Part shown: in pieces, positions 1-5,076 of the stretch
How positions within the stretch are numbered: the first letter of the stretch is position 1
Layout of the letters: each line of letters opens with the position of its first letter
Source of the DNA: Treponema sp.
GTDB lineage: Bacteria > Spirochaetota > Spirochaetia > Treponematales > Breznakiellaceae
DNA length: 5,076 bases
Direction of reading: 5' to 3'
Assembly: GCA_031284385.1 (NCBI GenBank)
Contig: JAISZZ010000009.1
Span: forward strand, 1-5,076
Translations under genes and position numbers: made by a program
Notes under the pieces: model-generated
Told to the model about the DNA's origin: nothing
What the model saw: the letters and a program-made list of their open reading frames with translations, nothing else
The model's database searches: none

Positions 1-873
1 GCGGTATGTTTCAAGGACTTCTTCAGCGGTAACCGAATCCGGAAGCGACGTTACGACCACGACGTATTCATTGAATTCCACGGTCTTTTCCTGTAGATTG
101 TTGCCTTTGCGGGATGCCCGCCTCTCCAGGGATTTCTCACACGCTTCTTTGTCCTTGCGCTTAACACAAATCCTCACCGGCATTCGTGTTTTATCGGGAG
201 TACGGCAAAAACCGCGGCTTCGCCGCTTTTCAGTCCAGCGAATATCCCGGCAATATCAAACTTATTTCCGTTTTCATCATAAACGGCAAAACAGCCTGTA
301 TGCAGGCGCAGGATATAATCCGCACCGCAGTTAAGGCAGTGGTTTATCCCCTTCACTGTCCCGTACTCCCGGTCCGCGACTACTAAATCTCCACGTCTGA
401 AATTGAAATTACTCAGTGTTTTGCCTGTCTCCTCTTTGGTAATTTTGAACGTATCGCTGGTCATCATATGTAGGTCTATCGCATAATGCAGACGGTAGGT
501 TTCCCCGATACGCCCCTTTTCTACCACATCGGACGCGTCTACCGCCAGTACACGGCGGCCTTCCAAATAAGCCTGTTTCGGATATGAAATTAACCCGTCA
601 CGCGACAACTCCGCTCTTATATGTTTGAACCATTCGCCGCATTTGGCTTTCTTTTTTCATAAACGCTACGTCGCTGAAATTCCCTATTTTCAGGGCAAAA
701 GCGACCGTGCTAACCGCGACAAGCGACACTCCGTTGAGCAGATGAAATAAACAGAGCATCATTAAGTCGGCGGGCGTTTTGATTTCACGCACACGCTTTA
801 TAATCCCAAGTTCGGTACATTTCTGCTCGTAATCCTTTCCGAGCAGCGGCAATAATTTGGCTATTGACGGCAT
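1..873 (-). pseudogene. IS4-superfamily DDE transposase, frameshifted twice and cut by the window edge
   Basis: This is a cut-and-paste transposase of an insertion sequence. It reads in three frames. Segment one starts at ATG 873, with GGAGG at 886-882 eight bases upstream, and begins MPSIAKLLPLLGKDYE. Near 650 the family-like sequence (KAKCGEWFKHIRAELSRDG) moves to another frame, which stops at 174. Near 183 it moves again, continuing MPVRICVKRKDKEAC to position 1. Catalytic residues visible are the first Asp in VDASD (codon 539-537) and the second Asp in VADREYG (codon 374-372). The frame reaches ETYR at the edge, which looks like the start of the Y-(2)-R-(3)-E-(6)-K motif, so the catalytic Glu lies outside. 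About 290 codons are present; the family usually has over 400. The identification rests on the motifs and my memory of the family. The two lesions make it a likely pseudogene unless they are sequencing errors. Each is a single-base change, so decay seems recent. Confidence 0.85.
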
Positions 874-898
874 ATTACAAACCTCCGGTGGTTTTTAC

Positions 899-927
899 GG
901 TATGTCATTAAACCGATAGTTTGTCAA
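899..927 (-). promoter_or_regulatory. possible transposase promoter
   Basis: On the minus strand a perfect TTGACA (927-922) is followed after 17 bases by CATACC (904-899), a weak -10. Transcription would start near 892, leaving a short leader that contains the GGAGG ribosome binding site at 886-882. The -35 is good but the -10 matches the consensus at only three positions, so this is tentative. The left and right ends of the insertion sequence were not identified. Confidence 0.3.
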
Positions 928-981
928 ATATAAGTTAGTGCATATGGTGTAGACCCCACTGCGAATAAAAATCGCGTATAC

Positions 982-1009
982 TTGATTTTTTACGGATAAA
1001 AAATATCAT
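982..1009 (+). promoter_or_regulatory. probable rex promoter
   Basis: TTGATT (982-987, 4 of 6 consensus bases) and TATCAT (1004-1009, 5 of 6) are separated by 16 bases in an AT-rich stretch directly before rex. The predicted transcription start is near 1016, at or just before the annotated ATG at 1017. That leaves no room for a leader or Shine-Dalgarno sequence. Either the mRNA is leaderless, or the true promoter lies further upstream, or translation starts further in. TATACT at 977-982 is another -10-like element but has no convincing -35 in front of it. Confidence 0.4.
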
Positions 1010-1018
1010 TTTATCGAT
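995..1018 (+). promoter_or_regulatory. operator-like inverted repeat over the rex start
   Basis: GATAAAA (995-1001) and TTTTATC (1009-1015) form 7-base arms around a 7-base spacer. The right arm extends to TTTTATCGAT (1009-1018), a 10-mer found identically in the palindrome upstream of adhE at 1889-1898. The site overlaps the candidate -10 and the ATG, a suitable place for repression. Autoregulation by Rex is an inference: the sequence does not match the usual TTGTTAA-N4-TTAACAA clostridial-type Rex site closely, and another regulator could bind here. Confidence 0.35.
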
Positions 1019-1691
1019 GGACACAGAGAATTTGTCTACTCTTGAGACTGGAAGCAAGCATGAACCTAAGATTCACGCGACTACATCGGTGCGCAGATTG
1101 CCGTCATATCTTCAGGTGATAAGGGAACTGCGGCAGGAGGAGGACGAATTCATCTCCGCTACCGTCATAGCAAGGGAATTGCGGCTTGAATCAATCCAGG
1201 TACGCAAGGATTTAGCCATAACTGGAATTAGCGGTATCCCTAAAAAAGGGTATCCGGTCGAAAAACTTGTCAACGCCATCGAGCGCTTTTTGGGTTGGGA
1301 CTCCAACAGCAAGGCCGTACTGGTAGGAGCCGGGAATCTTGGTTCCGCACTCATGGGCTACAGGGGTTTTTTGTTGCACGGCTTAGACATTATCGCCGCC
1401 TTTGATATAGACCCGCGCAAAATTGGCGGGAAAATTCACGAGATAACTGTTCAAAACGCGGCAAGCATGGATGACCAAATCCGTTCTTTAGGCGTTAAAA
1501 TCGCCATACTAACCGTTCCGTCCGGATGCGCTCAGGAAGCGGCGGACATTCTTGTGCGCGGCGGTATTGAGGGTATCTGGAATTTTACAACTGTAAAACT
1601 CAAAGTTCCCGCGAATATCGTGGTACAGCAGGAAGATCTAAGCGTTGGTTACGCGCTGCTAAAAGTGAAAATGAAAAACCGCGAGGCGTAA
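1017..1691 (+). CDS. rex: redox-sensing transcriptional repressor Rex
   Basis: Rex is a cytoplasmic homodimeric repressor that binds DNA when NADH/NAD+ is low and lets go when NADH binds, turning on fermentation genes. The 224-residue product has the two family domains. An N-terminal winged helix (about residues 25-90) contains VRRLPSYL and the recognition-helix signature VRKDL (62-66) followed by GIPKKGYPVEKL. A C-terminal Rossmann domain has GAGNLG (104-109), an acidic Asp130 ending the second strand (AAFDID), and the late segment GIEGIWNFTTVKLKVP. The protein is slightly longer than usual because about 20 residues precede the conserved VRRLP. No Shine-Dalgarno sequence precedes ATG 1017; TTG 1032 or GTG 1089 are in-frame alternatives, also without a clear ribosome binding site, so the start is uncertain. 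No U-tailed hairpin follows the stop. adhE, a classic Rex target, lies next on the same strand. The family call is secure. Confidence 0.95.
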   Translation: MDTENLSTLETGSKHEPKIHATTSVRRLPSYLQVIRELRQEEDEFISATVIARELRLESIQVRKDLAITGISGIPKKGYPVEKLVNAIERFLGWDSNSKAVLVGAGNLGSALMGYRGFLLHGLDIIAAFDIDPRKIGGKIHEITVQNAASMDDQIRSLGVKIAILTVPSGCAQEAADILVRGGIEGIWNFTTVKLKVPANIVVQQEDLSVGYALLKVKMKNREA

Positions 1692-1734
1692 AAACATCTG
1701 CCTGTGCTGCCGCAAATTTCAAACTCAAAATAAT

Positions 1735-1810
1735 ATGAGGTCTGACCCCAGCCTGCAAGCGCGCCGTGCCGGTACCATTCCCAGCCTTTCCATGAGGTCT
1801 GACCCCAGCC
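1735..1810. repeat. two copies of a 19-bp direct repeat, 57 bp apart
   Basis: ATGAGGTCTGACCCCAGCC occurs exactly at 1735-1753 and at 1792-1810. Each copy contains GGTC-T-GACC, a small palindrome (GGTCTGACC). The 38 bases between copies are GC-rich and contain another partial echo (CCCAGCC before the second copy). Neither copy lies in a convincing gene. From general recollection, GGGGTCAGACC-type sequences often sit near mobile-element remnants in bacterial genomes, so this may be leftover element DNA. I could not confirm that, and the window shows no transposase next to it. Confidence 0.75.
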
Positions 1811-1846
1811 ACCAAATCCAATAGAAATTTATCTGATGCCATACCA

Positions 1847-1873
1847 TTGACAGAATATTCACAATCCGATAAT
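1847..1873 (+). promoter_or_regulatory. probable adhE promoter
   Basis: A perfect TTGACA (1847-1852) is followed after 15 bases by GATAAT (1868-1873, 5 of 6). The spacer is two bases shorter than the optimum, which may make the promoter weak or activator-dependent. Transcription would start near 1880, about 105 bases before the adhE ATG. The large palindrome at 1890-1915 begins about ten bases after this start, where a bound repressor would block polymerase clearance. Confidence 0.45.
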
Positions 1874-1889
1874 TTTATATCTATACAGT

Positions 1890-1915
1890 TTTATCGATAT
1901 TTTAATATCGATAAA
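1890..1915. promoter_or_regulatory. perfect 26-bp palindrome, probable operator of adhE
   Basis: TTTATCGATATT (1890-1901) and AATATCGATAAA (1904-1915) are perfect inverted arms around a central TT. It has no U tract and is AT-rich, so it looks like a binding site for a dimeric regulator rather than a terminator. Its position just after the predicted promoter of adhE, with rex as the neighbouring upstream gene, suggests Rex control. The half-site differs from the common Rex consensus: the central 18 bases keep only some of the TTGTTAA positions. Its left arm with one extra T is repeated as TTTTATCGAT at the rex start (1009-1018). Confidence 0.6.
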
Positions 1916-1923
1916 GATTGTTC

Positions 1924-1941
1924 GATAACGGGTTTGTTATC
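1924..1941. promoter_or_regulatory. second inverted repeat in the adhE leader
   Basis: GATAAC (1924-1929) and GTTATC (1936-1941) are 6-base inverted arms separated by six bases. The right side reads TTGTTATC and an upstream TTGTTCGATAAC starts at 1918; both resemble Rex half-sites, which begin TTGTTA. It could be a second operator or a short leader hairpin. The stem is short and no U run follows, so a terminator is unlikely. Confidence 0.35.
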
Positions 1942-1974
1942 CTGTAATTTATGTTGTGGATGTATTTATCCAAA

Positions 1975-1980
1975 AGGAGA
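1975..1980 (+). promoter_or_regulatory. adhE ribosome binding site
   Basis: AGGAGA, with GGAG at 1976-1979, stands seven bases before ATG 1987. It decides the start. The in-frame ATGs at 1951 and 1960 have no such sequence in front of them, and starting there would translate the ribosome binding site itself into a Lys/Arg-rich stub (SKRRKS). Confidence 0.9.
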
Positions 1981-1986
1981 AAAAGT

Positions 1987-4590
1987 ATGAGCATTGTTAA
2001 AGACACGGAAAGCCTGAACGCTTGTCTGGCCAATATCCGCGAAGCGCAAAGAGTTTACGCGGGCTTTAGCCAAGAACAGGTTGACAGGATTTTCCACGCC
2101 GCCGCGAGCGCCGCGTCCAGGGAACGTATTCCGCTGGCAAAGCTGGCCGTGGCGGAAACTGGTATGGGCATTGTTGAGGACAAGGTTATCAAAAACCTGT
2201 ACGCTTCGGAGTATATCTATAACGCCTATAAAAACGAAAAAACGTGCGGCGTTATCGAAGACGATACGGTCTACGGTATTACGCGCATTGCCGAGCCGTT
2301 AGGACTGGTCGCGGCGGTTATCCCCACCACCAACCCCACCTCCACCGCGATATTCAAGGTATTGCTGTGCCTTAAAACGCGGAACGGCATCATCATTTCG
2401 CCGCACCCGCGAGCCAAGGGCTGCACCAACGCGGCGGCGAAAATCGTGCTGGACGCGGCATCCGCCGCCGGAGCGCCGGAGGGCATCATCGGCTGGATAG
2501 ACGAGCCTAGCCTTGAGTTGACCAGTCTGGTGATGAAAGAGGCGGATATCATTCTTGCAACAGGCGGGCCGGGCATGGTCAAGGCGGCCTATTCGTCCGG
2601 TAAGCCCGCTATCGGCGTGGGTTCCGGCAACACTCCGGCAGTTATCGCGGAGAGCGCGGATATACCCCTTGCGGTAAACTCCATCATTCATTCCAAGACT
2701 TTTGACAACGGCATGATATGCGCTTCAGAACAGTCGGTCATCGCGCTTAGCGGCGTGTACGACAAGGTTAAGGCTGAGTTTGTCAGGCGGGGCTGCTACT
2801 TCCTGAAGCCTGAAGAAACGGAAAAGGCGCGAAAGACCATCATAATCAATGGAACATTGAACGCCAAAATTGTCGGCCAGAAAGCGGCGGCAATAGCGGA
2901 GCTTGCGGGTATAACCGTTCCGCCCGCGACAAAAATCCTTATCGGCGAAGTGGAAAGCGTGGAATTGACCGAAGAATTCGCGCATGAAAAACTTTCCCCC
3001 GTGCTTGCTCTGTATCGCGCTGAGAGCTTTGACGAAGCGATTGATAAGGCAGACCGTCTGGTCAAAGACGGCGGTTACGGACATACCGCCAGCGTGTACC
3101 TTGATCCGGTTACCGATGGCGAAAAACTTGCTGCCTTTGCGTCCCGCATGAAAACGTGCCGTATCCTGTTGAATACGCCATCGTCTCACGGCGGTATCGG
3201 CGATCTTTATAATTTCAGGCTTGCCCCGTCGCTCACTTTGGGCTGTGGAAGCTGGGGCGGCAATTCGGTGGCGGATAACGTGGGTGTAAAGCACCTGCTC
3301 AATATCAAAATGCTTGCGGCAAGGAGAGAAAATATGCTGTGGTTCCGCACGCCTGAAAAGGTGTATATTAAGCGGGGATGCCTCCCCGTGGCTCTGGACG
3401 AGCTTAAAAATGTTATGGGAAAAAAGCGTGCGTTCATCGTAACCGATACGTTCCTCTATCAAAACGGTTATACCAAGACGATAACCGAAAAGCTGGACGG
3501 CATGGGAATTGTCCACGAGACTTTTTTCGATGTCGCCCCCGATCCGACTCTGGGCTGCGCGAAGCGCGGCGCGGAACTTATGAGCGCCTTCAAGCCTGAT
3601 GTGATAATCGCGCTGGGCGGCGGCTCGGCGATGGACGCGGGAAAAATCATGTGGGTGCTGTACGAACACCCGGAGGCCGATTTCGGCGATATGGCGATGC
3701 GTTTTGCCGACATCAGAAAGCGCATTTACACTTTCCCAAAGATGGGAGAAAAGGCTTATTTTATAGCCGTTCCCACCTCCGCCGGTACAGGAAGCGAAGT
3801 TACCCCGTTTGCGGTCATCACCGATGAACAGGCAGGCATGAAATACCCGCTGGCCGACTACGAACTTTTGCCCGATATGGCGATTGTCGATGCCGATTTG
3901 CAGATGAACGCGCCCAAGGGACTCACCTCCGCATCGGGAATCGACGCGATGACCCACGCGCTTGAGGCCTACGCCTCGGTAATGGCCACCGATTACACGG
4001 ACGGCCTTGCGATTCAGGCGCTCAAGGTGATATTTCGCTTTCTCCCCGCCGCTTACAACGAAGGGGCGGCAAACCCCGAAGCGCGGGAAAAGATGGCTAA
4101 CGCCGCTACTATCGCCGGCATGGCTTTTGCCAACGCATTTCTGGGCGTCTGCCATTCCATGGCGCATAAACTTGGCGCGTTCCACCATTTGCCGCACGGT
4201 ATTGCCAACGCGCTCATGATTAGCGAGGTGATCCGCTTTAACGCGGAGGAAGCGCCGCCCAAGATGGGAACATTCCCGCAGTACGACCACCCAAAAACGC
4301 TGTCCCGTTACGGGGAGGTTGCAGACGCGCTGGGGCTGGGCGGCAAAGCAGACGGCGAGAAACTTGAACGACTCATCAACGCCGTGGAGAGGCTTAAAGA
4401 ACAAATAGGTATCAAGAATACCATTCGGGATTACGGCATCGATGAAAAGGACTTCCTTGCCAGTCTGGACGAGATGAGCGAGCGGGCCTTTGACGATCAA
4501 TGCACCGGCGCGAATCCCCGCTATCCCTTGATAGAAGAGATAAAACAAATGTATCTTAACGCTTTCTATGGAAAGAACGAAAAGGTTTAA
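1987..4590 (+). CDS. adhE: bifunctional acetaldehyde-CoA/alcohol dehydrogenase AdhE
   Basis: AdhE reduces acetyl-CoA to acetaldehyde and then to ethanol, consuming two NADH, and assembles into spirosome filaments in the cytoplasm. The 867-residue product has normal family length and both domains. The N-terminal CoA-acylating aldehyde dehydrogenase (about 1-440) shows ATGG (191-194), GVGSGNTPA (210-218) and the catalytic Cys245 in NGMICASEQ. A linker with KVYIKRGCL leads to the iron-dependent alcohol dehydrogenase (about 450-867), with GGGSAMD (544-550), PTSAGTGSE (596-604) and the four expected iron ligands Asp653, His657, His723 and His737. These ligand positions coincide with the Escherichia coli AdhE numbering as I recall it. 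No residue looks lost, so both activities are expected. It follows rex, has its own probable promoter and operator, and is followed by a hairpin. Butyraldehyde/butanol activity is possible for some relatives and cannot be excluded. Confidence 0.97.
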   Translation: MSIVKDTESLNACLANIREAQRVYAGFSQEQVDRIFHAAASAASRERIPLAKLAVAETGMGIVEDKVIKNLYASEYIYNAYKNEKTCGVIEDDTVYGITRIAEPLGLVAAVIPTTNPTSTAIFKVLLCLKTRNGIIISPHPRAKGCTNAAAKIVLDAASAAGAPEGIIGWIDEPSLELTSLVMKEADIILATGGPGMVKAAYSSGKPAIGVGSGNTPAVIAESADIPLAVNSIIHSKTFDNGMICASEQSVIALSGVYDKVKAEFVRRGCYFLKPEETEKARKTIIINGTLNAKIVGQKAAAIAELAGITVPPATKILIGEVESVELTEEFAHEKLSPVLALYRAESFDEAIDKADRLVKDGGYGHTASVYLDPVTDGEKLAAFASRMKTCRILLNTPSSHGGIGDLYNFRLAPSLTLGCGSWGGNSVADNVGVKHLLNIKMLAARRENMLWFRTPEKVYIKRGCLPVALDELKNVMGKKRAFIVTDTFLYQNGYTKTITEKLDGMGIVHETFFDVAPDPTLGCAKRGAELMSAFKPDVIIALGGGSAMDAGKIMWVLYEHPEADFGDMAMRFADIRKRIYTFPKMGEKAYFIAVPTSAGTGSEVTPFAVITDEQAGMKYPLADYELLPDMAIVDADLQMNAPKGLTSASGIDAMTHALEAYASVMATDYTDGLAIQALKVIFRFLPAAYNEGAANPEAREKMANAATIAGMAFANAFLGVCHSMAHKLGAFHHLPHGIANALMISEVIRFNAEEAPPKMGTFPQYDHPKTLSRYGEVADALGLGGKADGEKLERLINAVERLKEQIGIKNTIRDYGIDEKDFLASLDEMSERAFDDQCTGANPRYPLIEEIKQMYLNAFYGKNEKV

Positions 4591-4611
4591 CAGCGCGCTG
4601 CCGGTTCGAAT

Positions 4612-4647
4612 GGGCGGGCAGTCTTCAACCATGAGGACTGCCTGTTC
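4612..4647 (+). terminator. hairpin after adhE, possible terminator without U tract
   Basis: GGCAGTC (4617-4623) pairs perfectly with GACTGCC (4636-4642). The stem extends inward by a G-U and an A-U pair to an 8-base loop, and outward to 4612/4647 through several G-U pairs. No run of T follows, so it is not a standard intrinsic terminator. It could slow polymerase, protect the adhE mRNA end, or separate adhE expression from the hydrogenase gene that begins 44 bases after its base. Confidence 0.4.
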
Positions 4648-4685
4648 GGACACGCCGCGCCGCCTGCCATTTTCATGAGGAAACT

Positions 4686-5076
4686 ATGCTTAATGTGAAC
4701 AATAATACCCTGCGCCTGAAGCGGGAAATACTAACTCGCATCATCCGGCTTCAGCTTGAGGGCAAGTTGGACGAGGGAGTCCACTATATACCGAAAGAAC
4801 TTGTCCCCGCCGGCAGCGATTCCGTCCGTTGCTGTATATACCATGACCGCGAAATCATCCGGCAGCGGGTCATCACGAGGCTGGGGTGCGGGCTGGAAGA
4901 TTATGATGACGGGAAAAGCCTTGCCGGATACGTGAAGGAAGCTCTCGCAAGAGAGATGCCCGCGTGGCCCATGCTCACTGTGCTGGACATCGCCTGCAAT
5001 GCCTGTGTGCGCTCCCATTTTATGGTAACCAACGCCTGCCAAGCCTGCCTCGCCCGCCCGTGCATGACTAACTGTG
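4686..5076 (+). CDS. [FeFe] hydrogenase, monomeric group-B type, N-terminal part (runs off right edge)
   Basis: The first 130 residues of a cytoplasmic iron-only hydrogenase, which interconverts protons plus electrons and H2. After a short lead come HYIPKELVPAGSDSVRCCIYHDREIIRQRV (about 33-62) and a Cys-rich region: C104-x2-C107, then C118-x2-C121-x4-C126-x3-C130 in TNACQACLARPCMTNC, which would bind an Fe-S cluster. From memory this arrangement, with the RCCIY segment, matches the short clostridial-type group B enzymes rather than the ferredoxin-extended or NAD-linked ones. The H-cluster motifs (TSCCP-like and others) would lie outside the window, so catalytic competence cannot be judged. 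GAGGA at 4677-4681 precedes the ATG by four bases, slightly close; GTG 4695 is a less likely alternative. The 95-bp gap after adhE and the shared strand allow co-transcription, but the intervening hairpin may limit it. The electron donor is not shown. Confidence 0.82.
   Translation, partial: MLNVNNNTLRLKREILTRIIRLQLEGKLDEGVHYIPKELVPAGSDSVRCCIYHDREIIRQRVITRLGCGLEDYDDGKSLAGYVKEALAREMPAWPMLTVLDIACNACVRSHFMVTNACQACLARPCMTNC

Noticed and set aside
71..386. Small plus-strand open frames over the transposase
   Set aside because: They lie opposite family-like transposase sequence and resemble no protein I recognise.
648..660. Programmed -1 frameshift at AAAAAAG in the transposase
   Set aside because: The heptamer is in the wrong phase (read AAA AAA G), and the frame needed is +1, not -1; a one-base indel explains it better.
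1692..1734. Intrinsic terminator after rex
   Set aside because: No stable stem followed by a T run is visible; only weak CTGCCTGTGCTGCC-like self-similarity.
1600..1842. Antisense open frame across the end of rex and the repeat region
   Set aside because: It overlaps conserved Rex coding sequence, has no recognised domain, and part of it is simply the repeated DNA.
1951..1986. Upstream in-frame start for adhE adding 12 residues
   Set aside because: It would translate the AGGAGA ribosome binding site; ATG 1987 has the ideal spacing and gives the usual AdhE N-terminus and residue numbering.
4601..4610. CCGGTTCGAA, resembling a tRNA T-loop
   Set aside because: No acceptor, anticodon or D-arm can be folded around it.
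2725..4653. A very long antisense open frame (642 codons) opposite adhE
   Set aside because: It mirrors the codon bias of adhE, has low-complexity Arg/His-rich composition, no recognisable domain and no convincing ribosome binding site. adhE on the other strand is unambiguous.
1..5076. CRISPR array, tRNA/rRNA genes, defence or toxin-antitoxin system
   Set aside because: No regularly spaced repeats of array type, no RNA gene signatures and no unexplained small gene pairs were found on either strand.

Overview
The window reads as a piece of chromosome from an anaerobic, fermentative bacterium. It carries a degraded insertion-sequence transposase, then a redox-control and electron-disposal cluster: rex (NADH-sensing repressor), adhE (bifunctional aldehyde/alcohol dehydrogenase) and the start of a monomeric group-B-type [FeFe] hydrogenase. 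This set is typical of strict anaerobes such as Clostridia and some spirochaetes. Base composition looks near 50% GC in the genes, with AT-rich promoters and good Shine-Dalgarno sequences before most genes. No 16S gene or other lineage marker is present, so the phylum is inferred only.

Layout. Positions 1-873 (minus strand) hold an IS4-superfamily (DDE) transposase that runs off the left edge. Its reading frame is broken twice, near 650 and near 183. Positions 874-1016 hold its ribosome binding site and probable promoter, and, on the other strand, a probable rex promoter. rex occupies 1017-1691 (+). The 295-base gap at 1692-1986 holds two copies of a 19-bp direct repeat, a sigma70-like promoter, a perfect 12+2+12 palindrome and a second inverted repeat. 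adhE occupies 1987-4590 (+) with every catalytic and metal ligand I could look for. A hairpin follows in the 95-bp gap, and the hydrogenase gene starts at 4686 and runs off the right edge.

How they fit together. Rex senses the NADH/NAD+ ratio and in many anaerobes represses fermentation genes including adhE. AdhE reoxidises two NADH while reducing acetyl-CoA to ethanol. An [FeFe] hydrogenase disposes of electrons as H2, or takes them up. The palindrome just downstream of the adhE promoter shares the 10-mer TTTTATCGAT with the sequence overlapping the rex start codon. This suggests one regulator, most simply Rex, acting on both genes, although the motif is not a canonical Rex operator.

I do not see an undescribed system here. 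The most useful leads are the unusual TTATCG-type operator, the possible leaderless start of rex and the repeated GGTCTGACCCCA sequence between rex and adhE.
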